Positions 1 through 10,600 of a DNA stretch of 64,000 nucleotides are shown in pieces. The first letter of the stretch is position 1. The number at the start of each line of letters is the position of its first letter. Position numbers and translations under genes: made by a program. Source of the DNA: Cytophagales bacterium Alg240-R148 (GTDB lineage Bacteria > Bacteroidota > Bacteroidia > Cytophagales > Cyclobacteriaceae); the NCBI GenBank assembly GCA_900537185.1, contig LS999826.1:668480-732479 (forward strand), read 5' to 3'. Below the pieces are notes generated by a model that saw nothing but the letters and a program-made list of their open reading frames with translations, was not told the DNA's origin and made no database searches.

Positions 1-2
1 TT

Positions 3-2789
3 ACAGATATTACTCAATTAGATGAAATTGTAGTAGTTGGATATGGAACCCAGAAAAAAAGCGATATTACTGGTGCTGTCTCCTCATTGGACGGCGAAGA
101 GTTGAAGAAATTTGCTTCAGCTAGCCCGGTAGATGCTTTGCAAGGTAATGCGGCAGGGGTAATGGTCAGAAAAAGTTCTGGTAATCCTAGAGCAACTGCC
201 AACATCAACATTAGAGGGGTTCGGTCGTTAAGTGGCAATGGTCCTTTGGTGATTATTGATGGTGTTCAAGGTAATTACGATCTCTTAAACCCGGACGACA
301 TAGAGTCGATGGAAGTTTTAAAAGATGGTGCTGCTGCCGCTATTTATGGTTCCATAGCAGCCAATGGTGTGATTATCGTAACTACCAAATCAGGGAAAAA
401 AGGAGCCAGCAAGGTTGAATTCTCAATGTTTCAGGGAGTAGATCAAATTCAAAATAAGTTGGAACTTACTGGTAGCGCAGATTATGAAAAAGTAGCGCGA
501 ATGGCAGCAACGAATGCTGGTAACACCGGACCAGACTTTTTGGATGATGCTGCCTTGAACAAGGCCAATACCAATTGGGTAGATGCATTATTCGACGATG
601 GTTCGTTTAAAAACTACAATGTTGCTTTCACTGGAGCTACAGAAGATGTTAACTACATGGTATCAGGATCTTTGAACCAAAGAGATGGTATTCTTACTGG
701 AGAGGACAGAGAAAGAAAACAAATAAGAACAAAGTTGGATTTCAAAAAAGGTCGATTCAAATTGAATACCAATGTTTATTATGTTCAAACCGACGATAAC
801 ATCTTTGGAGGAAGTTTAAGAAGTGGGTACGACATTATGCCAATTGTTCCGATAAAGGATTCTTCCAAGCCTTCTGGTTATGGATATATTGACGATGCTG
901 GTTACAACGACCTTCCGGATCATGTAAACCCACTTGGTGAAAATGCATTTACCACTACCACGGCAAGAGAAGAGAAGTTGGTTACTAACTTTACCTTAAC
1001 CGTAGACTTGTTAAAAGGGCTGAAACTAACTGGTAGAGCTGGAATCGATAAATCCAACTCATTTTACAACCAGCATGTCAAACCGCATAAAGTAGCCAAC
1101 AAAAGGGAAGTTTTTTTCCATACGCTTCAAGATGATAGAGGTCAGTACTTACAAACCAATTTTGAAGGGTTCTTGAATTATGACAAATCATTAGACCGCC
1201 ACAATTTCAATGTGATGGTTGGAGCTTCCAGGCAAGAAGTGAGTTCGTCGTTTATTTTTGTTGGAGCTGAAGCAAAAAAAGACGATGGTAATGGAGGTTT
1301 TGAGCCAACAGATGGTTATTTGGATGCCGAATGGAATACATTTAATGCTGCCAACGGTGGTGTATTTAACACATCGAGCAGCAATTTTGAATATGCTCGT
1401 TTGGGTATGTTTGGTAGAATTAACTATGCTTTCGACGATCGTTACCTCTTACAAGTAACGGTTAGAAGAGATGGTTCGTCAAAATTTGGAGAAGACAAGC
1501 GCTACGGGGTATTTCCGTCGGTTGCCGCAGGTTGGAGAATAAGCAACGAATCCTTTTTCAATGTAGATATGATTAACAATCTAAAACTCCGTGGAAGTTG
1601 GGGTAAATTGGGTAGTGAGTCTACTTTAGGAAGTTACGACTGGACTGTTTCTACTGTTTCTGGTTACCGCTATCCTTTTGGTACCAACGGATCGCAGTTG
1701 GTGGGAACTACAATTAGAGACTTTAACAACCCCAACTTACAATGGGAAACCATGAAAGATTTAACCATTGGAGTTGATTTTGGTCTATTGGAAGATAGAA
1801 TTTCTGGGTCGGTGAATTATTACAACAGAAGCACAGAGGATATGATCATTGACTTGATTCTTCCTCCATCTTCAGGATTGAACAATCCAAGCACCAATTT
1901 TGGAACAGTAACCAACAAAGGGATTGAAATTGAGTTGAACTACAGAAAGTCAACAGGCGATTTTCATTATGGAGCCGGTTTGGTTTTCTCAAACAACACC
2001 AACGAAGTAACCAAAGTAGGGGTGGATACCAATGAGTTTTTAGGTGATGATACTACCATTGATGGGGATCCTGCCAATAGAACGCGATTGGGTCATCCAA
2101 TAGGAGCGCTCTTTTTATACCAAGCGGATGGATTGTTTCAAACTCAGGAGGAAGTGGATGCACACAATTACCAGGATGAGAATGGTGTGACCCAATTGAT
2201 TCAACCCAATGCAGCACCAGGAGACATAAAGTTTAGAGATGTAAATGGAGATGGAGCCATCAACGACGATGATTTGGTTTTTGCTGGATCTGGAATTCCA
2301 AAAACAACTTTAGGTTTGAATTTAACTGCCGATTACAAAGGCTTTGATTTTTTCGTTCAATTTTATGGTTCTTTTGGAGCAAAGGCCTACAACGCCATTA
2401 AACAGCGTTATGAATCTACTGCCAGCTACAAAAACTATTTGTCTTCTGCAGCCAATGCTTGGACTGCCGGTAATGAAGGCAGCTCTGTACCTCGCGCGGT
2501 ATTTGAAGATCCGAACAGAAATTACAAAACCAATAGTACTTACTTCCTTGAAGATGCCGATTATATGAGAATTAGGAACATTCAATTGGGGTATACTTTG
2601 CCACAGGGTTTCACCGAAAAAGCTTTTATCTCAAGAGCTAGGGTATATGTGAGCTTGCAGAACTTTGTAACCTTTACAGGGTATTCAGGGATCGATCCAG
2701 AAATAGGTGGAACACTTAATGCTGGAACGGATTTCGTAAGTTATCCAAATGTAAAAACAGCTTTATTTGGTTTACAAATAACCTTTTAA
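3..2789 (+). CDS. SusC/RagA-type TonB-dependent outer-membrane receptor (5' truncated by window edge)
   Basis: Glycan or oligosaccharide importer of the outer membrane, working with its SusD partner and energised by TonB. The frame is open from base 3 and enters at the conserved linker LDEIVVVGYG, so the signal peptide, carboxypeptidase-like domain and TonB box lie outside the window. 928 residues are visible: a plug with LQGNAAGVMV, IRGVRSLSGN and AIYGSIAANGVIIVTTK, then a long beta-barrel ending in a terminal Phe (GLQITF) as in outer-membrane barrels. The susD start lies 10 bp after its stop, the classic SusC-SusD order. Family assignment is secure; the substrate cannot be read from the sequence. 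Confidence 0.95.
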   Translation, partial: TDITQLDEIVVVGYGTQKKSDITGAVSSLDGEELKKFASASPVDALQGNAAGVMVRKSSGNPRATANINIRGVRSLSGNGPLVIIDGVQGNYDLLNPDDIESMEVLKDGAAAAIYGSIAANGVIIVTTKSGKKGASKVEFSMFQGVDQIQNKLELTGSADYEKVARMAATNAGNTGPDFLDDAALNKANTNWVDALFDDGSFKNYNVAFTGATEDVNYMVSGSLNQRDGILTGEDRERKQIRTKLDFKKGRFKLNTNVYYVQTDDNIFGGSLRSGYDIMPIVPIKDSSKPSGYGYIDDAGYNDLPDHVNPLGENAFTTTTAREEKLVTNFTLTVDLLKGLKLTGRAGIDKSNSFYNQHVKPHKVANKREVFFHTLQDDRGQYLQTNFEGFLNYDKSLDRHNFNVMVGASRQEVSSSFIFVGAEAKKDDGNGGFEPTDGYLDAEWNTFNAANGGVFNTSSSNFEYARLGMFGRINYAFDDRYLLQVTVRRDGSSKFGEDKRYGVFPSVAAGWRISNESFFNVDMINNLKLRGSWGKLGSESTLGSYDWTVSTVSGYRYPFGTNGSQLVGTTIRDFNNPNLQWETMKDLTIGVDFGLLEDRISGSVNYYNRSTEDMIIDLILPPSSGLNNPSTNFGTVTNKGIEIELNYRKSTGDFHYGAGLVFSNNTNEVTKVGVDTNEFLGDDTTIDGDPANRTRLGHPIGALFLYQADGLFQTQEEVDAHNYQDENGVTQLIQPNAAPGDIKFRDVNGDGAINDDDLVFAGSGIPKTTLGLNLTADYKGFDFFVQFYGSFGAKAYNAIKQRYESTASYKNYLSSAANAWTAGNEGSSVPRAVFEDPNRNYKTNSTYFLEDADYMRIRNIQLGYTLPQGFTEKAFISRARVYVSLQNFVTFTGYSGIDPEIGGTLNAGTDFVSYPNVKTALFGLQITF

Positions 2790-2799
2790 TCAATTGAAA

Positions 2800-4320
2800 A
2801 TGAAAAGATCAATTAAATTATATACATCGATAGTAGCTTTGGTTGTGCTGTTCATGCAGTGTGATGAGAGCTTCTTAGACAGAAAACCAGTAGACCAGAA
2901 AGGATCTGTTGATTTTTGGTCCAATGAAAACGAAGCACAGTCTGCCTTGACTGTGGCCTACCAAAGGTTGAGTGGCGGGTATTGGAGCCATACAGAAGTC
3001 AATTTTGTGATAGACAACTTTAGGAGTGATTTAACAAAATCAGGCTCGGATGTTTTGGCCAACTATCCAGATCAAAATGCCTTCTCCATACACAATGTTC
3101 AAGACAACAATGGTAGAATGGGTGATTTTTGGGCTAAACAATACCAAGGGATCAATGCAGCCAACCAAATTATAGGCAATGTTACAGAGATGGACGACAA
3201 CCTGTTCGAAGGAGAAGCTAAAAATGAGATTCTAGGCCAAGCATATTTCTTGAGAGCCTACTACCATTTTAAACTTAAAATCAACTGGGAAGAGATCATC
3301 GTGGTGGATGGATTGGCTACCTCTAGCGACGATCTTTATCGGCCATTGGCAGAAGACGCTGCTGCATGGAAGGCAATTGAAGATGATTTTACAATGGCAG
3401 CCAGCCTATTGCCTAAAGAATGGGACGATGGCAACAAAGGCAGAGCAACAAAAGGAGCGGCACTTGGTTTCAAAGGGAAAGCACAAGTATACCAGCAAAA
3501 TTGGGATGCAGCAGTGCAGTCGTTTGAAGATGTTATGGGCCTCAACGTATATGGTTTAGAATCGGATTTTGCATCTATGTTTGATGCTACCAATGAGCTG
3601 AGCCAAGAATCTATGTTTGAAGCTGCATTTACTTATACCGAGCTTTCAGGTGATCCTGTGACTTATGCTGGTATTGCGAATATTGCAGCTACTGAACTTG
3701 GTGGTTGGGAAGCAATGCTGCCCACCGACAAACTACTAGCAGAAATGAAAAAGGAAGGGGAAACGTCCAATGCATCCACTTATGATGCAAGGCTCTATGC
3801 AACCTTGTTTTTTGATGACCCAAATGTTGATATTTACGGCAACACCTATGAAGATATATTTGGAGCTGGTTCTACAAAAATTGGTTGGAAAAAATACCTA
3901 AGAAGAAACACAGCACCATGGGAGTATGCTGGTGGGTATAGAACAACGGACAGCGATGTCAACCAGGTATTGCTTCGGTATGCAGATGTTTTGTTACTTT
4001 ATGCAGAAGCCAAAAATGAGTTAGGCAATACTGCAGATGCCATTGCCATCATTAACGACATCAGAAACATGCACGGTGACATGCCAGCTACTACAGCAAC
4101 ATCGCAATCAGAAGTAAGGGCGGCCATTATGCACGAGCGATTAATGGAATTTCCACTGGAAGGCCAACGGTTTTTTGATTTAAGAAGATGGGGAGACAAC
4201 GTGCTTGAAGATGCTATGAAAAACAGCGGGAAGCCAGGGGCAAATAATTTTAATTTATCGGATGATAAATATTTGCCAATACCAGTAGACGAGCGCAACA
4301 ACAATCCATTAATTAATTAA
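2800..4320 (+). CDS. SusD/RagB-family surface glycan-binding lipoprotein
   Basis: Lid and glycan-binding lipoprotein that caps the SusC barrel. I chose ATG 2800 (MKRSIKLYTS) over the in-frame TTG at 2794, because it gives a compact signal peptide with lipobox LFMQC and Cys21. The 506-residue length, the TPR-like LGQAYFLRAYYHFKL segment and the C-terminal HERLMEFPLEGQRFFDLRRW motif are diagnostic of SusD/RagB. It follows susC by 10 bp and is followed by a strong hairpin plus T-run at 4338-4368, so susCD may be expressed at a different level from the genes behind it. Substrate unknown. Confidence 0.95.
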   Translation: MKRSIKLYTSIVALVVLFMQCDESFLDRKPVDQKGSVDFWSNENEAQSALTVAYQRLSGGYWSHTEVNFVIDNFRSDLTKSGSDVLANYPDQNAFSIHNVQDNNGRMGDFWAKQYQGINAANQIIGNVTEMDDNLFEGEAKNEILGQAYFLRAYYHFKLKINWEEIIVVDGLATSSDDLYRPLAEDAAAWKAIEDDFTMAASLLPKEWDDGNKGRATKGAALGFKGKAQVYQQNWDAAVQSFEDVMGLNVYGLESDFASMFDATNELSQESMFEAAFTYTELSGDPVTYAGIANIAATELGGWEAMLPTDKLLAEMKKEGETSNASTYDARLYATLFFDDPNVDIYGNTYEDIFGAGSTKIGWKKYLRRNTAPWEYAGGYRTTDSDVNQVLLRYADVLLLYAEAKNELGNTADAIAIINDIRNMHGDMPATTATSQSEVRAAIMHERLMEFPLEGQRFFDLRRWGDNVLEDAMKNSGKPGANNFNLSDDKYLPIPVDERNNNPLIN

Positions 4321-4337
4321 TAAATCAACAATCTTTT

Positions 4338-4368
4338 GGGAACCTCTAATAGGAGGTTCCCTTTTTTT
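4338..4368 (+). terminator. Rho-independent terminator or attenuator after susD
   Basis: Nine-base perfect stem GGGAACCTC / GAGGTTCCC (4338-4346 and 4353-4361) with loop TAATAG and seven T's. The next gene in the same direction starts only about 20 bp later, so it may be a partial terminator inside the locus. Confidence 0.85.
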
Positions 4369-4386
4369 AATTTCACCAACATTTCT

Positions 4387-7300
4387 ATGCGTTATGTGCT
4401 TTTGTTTTTAGTGCTCATAGCTTGCCAGCCTACGGTTCCGAAAGACGAAAACGTGCTGTTGCAGAGGGTGGCTGCCGAGCAATCGGGGTTGCATTTTTCA
4501 AATGATTTGCCCTACAACCATCAAATGAACAATTTGGTATATGAGTATTATTACAATGGAGGTGGCGTGGCCTGCGCTGATTTTAACAATGATGGTCGTT
4601 TGGATTTGTATTTTACAGCTAATTTTGAATCCAATAAGTTGTTTGTAAACCAAGGCGACTTGAAGTTTCAAGATATTACTGAAACAAGCGGAACGGCTGG
4701 CAAAAGAGGTTGGGCAACGGGAGTGACTACAATAGACATTAACCAAGATGGGTGGATGGATTTGTATGTGTGCAGATCGGGCCGATTGACTTCAGAGCAA
4801 CGCAAAAATGAACTTTTTATAAACAACGGGGATTTAACTTTCACAGAGGCTGCAGCTCAATACGGCCTTGATTCTGATGCTTATTCTACACAAGCACTAT
4901 TTTTCGATTATGATAATGACCAAGACTTAGACCTATTTTTACTCAACCACAACATTAAAAAGGTGGTGGTAGACAACCTCGAAACATTTCGAAACACCTA
5001 CCATCCTTTGGCGGGAGATAAACTCTATGAAAACGACAATGGGTTTTACAAAGAAGTTTCCCAAAAAACAGGCATCATTTCCAATGCAATGGGTTTTGGG
5101 CTTGGCGTAGGTACAGCCGATTTTAACCAGGATGGTTGGGCAGATTTGTATGTCAGCAACGATTATTCTGAACCAGACTACCTGTATTACAACAACCAGA
5201 ACGGTACTTTCAGGGAAGTAATCCAATCTAAGACCGGGCATATATCCAATTTCGCTATGGGTGTTGATGTAAGCGATTTCAACAACGATGGCTTCCAGGA
5301 TATTATGACATGTGAAATGGCCTACGACAACAATTTTGATTCAAAAACAGGTATGGCATCTATGGATATTGATTTTTTCAACAATGCAGTGCAAACTGGC
5401 TTGCACCACCAATACATGATGAATACCCTTCAAATGAATACAGGAAATGGCGCCTTTTCAGAGGTGGCCTATTTGGCCAATGTTGCCAAATCTGGCTGGA
5501 GCTGGGCTCCTTTGTTTGTGGACTTGGATCTGGATGGGCACAAAGACCTTTTTATTACCAATGGATTTAAAAAAGACAATGGTAACAACGACTTTAAAAT
5601 TGAATTTGCCAATAAACAAGCTGCCTTCGCAAAGCAGGATAACAAAGACACCCTCCAGTTTATTAATGGTATTTTAAAAGATATTCCGGAAAAGCCACTG
5701 GATAATTATGTTTTCAAGAACAATGGAAACCTTACTTTTAGCAACAAAAGCAAGGAATGGAAGTCCGAATATTTGGATTTTGCATCTGGTGCTGTATATG
5801 CTGACCTAGATAACGACGGAGACTTGGATGTAGTGGTAAACAACATAGATGCACCCGCTACTTTTTATGAAAACAAAAGTAAAAACAAACAATTTATATC
5901 TGTAGAGCTCAAGGGGGCAACCTTAAACCCTAACGCCGTGGGAGCCTGCGTAACCATATACCAAGCAGGAAAAAAACAAACTTTGATTCAAAATCCGGTG
6001 CGAGGGTTCCAATCTTCGGTTAGCGGAAGGCTCACTTTTGGTTTGGGAGAGGAGCCCATTGATTCGCTTGAAGTGCAATGGCCTGACCAATCCAAGAACC
6101 TTTTAAAGAATATTGTCCCCAACCAATTGTTGCTGCTGAACAAAGACAAGTTAAAGGCCGTTAAAATCACTCAAAATCAGGATAAAAAAGCACCTCAATT
6201 TTTTGAACCCACGGATAAATTGTTCCAATGGAAACATGTGGAAAATGAATTCAATGATTTTGATATTGAACTACTCCTACCACATAAAATGTCCCAAATG
6301 GGGCCTGCTGTGGCAAAAGGAGATATTAACAACGACGGGAGAGAAGACTTGTTTTTTGGTGGCGCACATGGAGAAAAACCAGTGGTATACCTTCAAACTG
6401 TCGCTGGGTTCGAAAAGGTGCAATCCGATGTATTGGATGCCGACTCAGTTTTCGAAGATATAAATGCCGTGTTTTTTGACTTCGATAATGACAATGATTT
6501 GGATTTATATGTGGCAAGTGGAGGGAATGAATGGGTCCATGGAGCCCCTGAATACCAAGATCGGCTGTATACCAATATTGGCAATGGCCAATTTATTAAA
6601 AGTGAAGGGTTATTGCCTTCTTTGAATTTCAGTTCTTCTGTGGTGCAGCCGTACGACTTTGATCAGGACGGGGATCCAGATTTATTTGTTGGTGCAAGGC
6701 ACCAAGCCTGGGCTTATGGAGCACCAGTTGAATCGGTTTTTTTGATCAATGAAGGCGGTAGGTTTGTGCCTGGTAACCACGTTTTTAAGGAGGTACCCAA
6801 TGGCATGGTTACAGATGCAGAGTGGGTAGACCTTTCCAATAATGGAATCAAAGATTTGGTAGTAGTAGGAGAGTGGATGGTTCCTAAAATCTACCACAAC
6901 AATTCTAAGAAATTGGAACTTCAAAATAATAAAGAATGGAATCAAAAAATGTCCGGTTGGTGGTTTAGTGTTGCTTCTGGAGATTTTGATAAAGATGGGG
7001 ATCAGGACCTGGTGTTTGGTAACTTGGGTAAAAATTATAAATACAAATCCAGCCCTGATGCCCCATTTCATTTGTACAGATCTGACTTTGATGGCAACAA
7101 CAAAACAGATATTGTTTTGAGTTATGTCGACAAAAAAGGGAAAGAATTTCCTCTTCGAGGGCGGGAGTGTTCCTCTGCCCAAATCCCCTCCATCCAACAA
7201 AAATACGAGTCTTATGCGGCTTTTGGGGTTGCAGAAGTTGGGGCCGTTTATGGAGAAGAATCCCTTGCTCAATCTTTACATTTAAAAGCTACTAACTTTC

Positions 7301-7665
7301 ACTCTACCTATGTCGAGAATCTCGGAGCTTTCCATTTCGCTTCGAACAACCTACCCGTGGAAGCCCAGGTGTCTTCTGTTAATGCCGTTTTGGTTGATGA
7401 CATCAACCAAGATGGAAATCTGGATTTAATTGTAGCTGGAAACTGGTATGGTTCTGAAGTGGAAACCGCCAGAGCAGATGCCAGCAAGGGATTGTTGTTA
7501 CTTGGCAATGGTGCCGGGCAATTTCAACCAATTCACCCCTATAAAAGTGGTCTGGAAATCCAAGGGCAGGTCAAGGCAATACTTCCAGTAAATACTGCCC
7601 ATGGCAAAGTGCACACTTTTATAGTCAACAATGGACCAATGCAAAGCTTGCAATTAAAACAATAA
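4387..7665 (+). CDS. VCBS/FG-GAP repeat lipoprotein with ASPIC/UnbV (CRTAC1-like) domain, copy 1
   Basis: Predicted surface or periplasmic lipoprotein; such proteins often accompany SusCD in Bacteroidota, but their biochemical role is not settled. ATG 4387 was chosen because it opens a lipoprotein signal (MRYVLLFLVLIAC, Cys13); an upstream in-frame TTG at 4336 falls in the terminator stem. The 1092 residues carry about thirteen calcium-binding-like DxNxDGxxDL motifs (for example DFNNDGRLDL, DINQDGWMDL, DLDNDGDLDV), indicating beta-propeller blades. An ASPIC/UnbV segment (about residues 505-575, GFQSSVSGRLTFGLG) splits the protein into two propeller-like halves. It ends 2 bp before a full-length paralogue, which suggests tandem duplication and cotranscription. 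Confidence 0.9.
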   Translation: MRYVLLFLVLIACQPTVPKDENVLLQRVAAEQSGLHFSNDLPYNHQMNNLVYEYYYNGGGVACADFNNDGRLDLYFTANFESNKLFVNQGDLKFQDITETSGTAGKRGWATGVTTIDINQDGWMDLYVCRSGRLTSEQRKNELFINNGDLTFTEAAAQYGLDSDAYSTQALFFDYDNDQDLDLFLLNHNIKKVVVDNLETFRNTYHPLAGDKLYENDNGFYKEVSQKTGIISNAMGFGLGVGTADFNQDGWADLYVSNDYSEPDYLYYNNQNGTFREVIQSKTGHISNFAMGVDVSDFNNDGFQDIMTCEMAYDNNFDSKTGMASMDIDFFNNAVQTGLHHQYMMNTLQMNTGNGAFSEVAYLANVAKSGWSWAPLFVDLDLDGHKDLFITNGFKKDNGNNDFKIEFANKQAAFAKQDNKDTLQFINGILKDIPEKPLDNYVFKNNGNLTFSNKSKEWKSEYLDFASGAVYADLDNDGDLDVVVNNIDAPATFYENKSKNKQFISVELKGATLNPNAVGACVTIYQAGKKQTLIQNPVRGFQSSVSGRLTFGLGEEPIDSLEVQWPDQSKNLLKNIVPNQLLLLNKDKLKAVKITQNQDKKAPQFFEPTDKLFQWKHVENEFNDFDIELLLPHKMSQMGPAVAKGDINNDGREDLFFGGAHGEKPVVYLQTVAGFEKVQSDVLDADSVFEDINAVFFDFDNDNDLDLYVASGGNEWVHGAPEYQDRLYTNIGNGQFIKSEGLLPSLNFSSSVVQPYDFDQDGDPDLFVGARHQAWAYGAPVESVFLINEGGRFVPGNHVFKEVPNGMVTDAEWVDLSNNGIKDLVVVGEWMVPKIYHNNSKKLELQNNKEWNQKMSGWWFSVASGDFDKDGDQDLVFGNLGKNYKYKSSPDAPFHLYRSDFDGNNKTDIVLSYVDKKGKEFPLRGRECSSAQIPSIQQKYESYAAFGVAEVGAVYGEESLAQSLHLKATNFHSTYVENLGAFHFASNNLPVEAQVSSVNAVLVDDINQDGNLDLIVAGNWYGSEVETARADASKGLLLLGNGAGQFQPIHPYKSGLEIQGQVKAILPVNTAHGKVHTFIVNNGPMQSLQLKQ

Positions 7666-7667
7666 CA

Positions 7668-10600
7668 ATGGGCGCAATGGAGGTAATTATGCAGGTGAAA
7701 TGGAAGGTGGTAATAAATTGGATATTATTAGTGATAACTTGTTGCGCTTGCCAGTTTCCCGTTAAAAAAAATCCAAATTTACCGGATTTTGAACCAGTTC
7801 AACTGGAGGTATCCCACATCGACTTTATAAATAAAGTGCCGGAAACGGCTCAAATGAATGCGATGGAATACGAGTATTACTACAACGGAGGAGGCACCGC
7901 AGCTGCGGATTTCAATAGAGATGGTTTAACCGATTTAATTTTCACTTCTAATTTGGGTCCAGAACAATTGTACCTGAATCAAGGTGATTTTAAGTTTAAA
8001 AATATTACAGCTACATCCGGTATAAAACATTCTAAAAGTTGGACTACCGGTATTACAATTGTGGACATCAACCAAGATGGATGGCCAGATTTTTATTGTT
8101 CCAAATCCGGTCGGCTTCCTGTAAAACATCGAAAAAATGAGCTCTACATTAACAATGGAGACCTAACATTCACAGAAAGAGCAGCCCAATACAATCTTGA
8201 CCATGCGGGTTATTCCACCCAAGCAATTTTTTTTGATTATGATTTGGACAACGACCTGGATGTTTTTATTCTCAACCACAACATTAACAAATTGTCTGTA
8301 ACCAATACAGATTCCTTGCGGGCATCTTATGCGCCTTATGTAGGCGACCAGTTAATGGAGAACACCGGAGGACATTTTAAAAATGTAACAGTAGAGGCTG
8401 GTATCCATGCACATGCCATGGGTTTTGGGCTAGGAGCTGAAGTTGGGGATTTTAATCAAGATGGGTTTCCAGATATTTATGTGAGCAACGACTACAACGA
8501 ACACGATTACCTCTACATCAACCAACAAAATGGTAGTTTTAAAGAACAGATGAAGTCTTCCATGCGCCATGGTTCTAATTTTTCAATGGGGGTTTCTGTA
8601 TCGGACCTCAACAACGACCTTCGGCCCGATGTGGTGGTTTTGGACATGGTTTCAGAAAAAAACTATGGTATTAAAACCTCCATGAGCGGAATGAATCCTG
8701 CAAAATTTCGCCAAGCAGTGGACCAAGGTTTTCACTACCAATATATGTTCAATTCAGTACAGCTGAACCAGGGAAATATGAAATTTTCTGAAGTAGCTCA
8801 ATGGATGGGGGTAAGTAATACCGATTGGAGTTGGGCCCCGCTTACACAAGATTTTAATTTGGACGGTACCAAAGACTTATACATAACCAACGGAATCCAA
8901 CGGGATTTTAGAAACAACGATTATAGGGTCTTCAAGAAAAAAAGGGTGGAAGAGGCCTATGCACGAAAAGAGAATTACACGGATTTAATGCTTGAATTGA
9001 TCCATAAAACACCCGAAAGGCCGGTTGAGGACCACTTGTATTTTAATTCTGGTGGTTTGAAAATGGAGCGGGTGCAATTGGGGCTCATGAAGAATTTTGC
9101 AAATGGCGCCACTTTTGCAGATCTGGACAACGATGGAGATCTTGAGATCATTACCAACAATGTTAATTCTTATGCCACCATATTAAAAAATAATGCCGTA
9201 GAAAAGCAAAAACGGCATTATCTAAAAGTCAAACTTGAAGGGCCAAAAGGCAATGTCAACGCCATTGGAGCTACAGTTGTGGTGCACCAACAATCTATGA
9301 AGCAGCAGTATTATCAAAACTATACCAAAGGGTACCAATCGGCAAGTGCCGAACTGCTTACCATTGGGCTGGATATTAATTCCGACCTCGATTCTGTTGA
9401 GGTAATATGGCCGGATAACACCCATACAGTACTGCAAGAAGTAGGGTTGGATGCTGTGTTACAGGTGGGCTATGCGGCGCACAATAAGCTCGGGCCCAAG
9501 CCGAAACAATTGGAAGACAGGATGGTCGATCCTAAGGTCCTGGGCATTGGGTATGTACATGCCGAAAATGAGTTCGACGATTATAAAAGGGAATCTTTGT
9601 TGCCACACAAACAAAGTAATCTGGGGCCAGCCCTAGCGGTTGGGGATATCAACAACGACGGGTTGGAAGATGTATTCTTTGGAGGAAGCATGGGGCAAGC
9701 GGGTAGAATATACCTGCAGAAACAGGGTAGTTTTATGGAACCTGCAAACAAAGTATTTGAATTGGATAAAATCTATGAAGACAATGATGCTATTTTCATG
9801 GATATTGATGGGGACAAAGACCTGGATTTAATAGTAGGAACCGGAGGGTATGAATTAACAGAGAACCATGTTATGTTGCAGGATAGGGTGTATGAAAATA
9901 TAGGCGCTGGACTTTTCAAAAAGAAACAAGTGATGGGTACCACCAACACCTCAAAAATGGTAGCGTTGGATTTTAACAACGACGAGCAAATGGACTTGCT
10001 GGTAGCGGGAAAGGCGGTTCCCGGTCAGTATCCAAGAGGTACTGGTGCCCGTCTATTGGAAAATAAAAAAGGAAGGTTTGTGGATGTAACAGCTCAACAT
10101 GCACCTGCTTTATTAGGCCTCGGGATGGTTACCGATGTGGCGGTCGGAAAGGTGGATGGCAACGAGATGTTGGACTTGTTTTTTGTTGGAGAATGGATGG
10201 AGCCCATATGGATGGAAGTGGTAGACGGTACAATAATCCAAAAGCAGATAAACAGCCAACAAAAACTGAAAGGGTGGTATTTCTCAGTAGATATTAAAGA
10301 TATGGATGGAAGTGGAAATAAGGAAGTACTCTTGGGGAATTTAGGCTTAAATTACAAGTACAAAGCCAGCGATACCGCTCCGTTTTATTTGTATTCTGGA
10401 GATGTGGATGCGAACGGACGACAAGACCTTCTACTGGGGTATGTGGAGCAAGGGGCTGTGGTACCACTAAGAGGCAGAGAATGCACCTCCAATCAAATCC
10501 CTTCAATAAAAGAGAAGTACCCAACTTACCATGCTTTTGCTTCTGCCACCATTGCGGATGTAATTGGAGAATCCTTGGGTGTTATGGAAAAAAGGGAGGT

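Noticed and set aside
6682..7272. Long minus-strand open frame (196 residues) inside VCBS copy 1
   Set aside because: Antisense shadow of a well-supported gene; composition typical of the complement of repeat-coding sequence.
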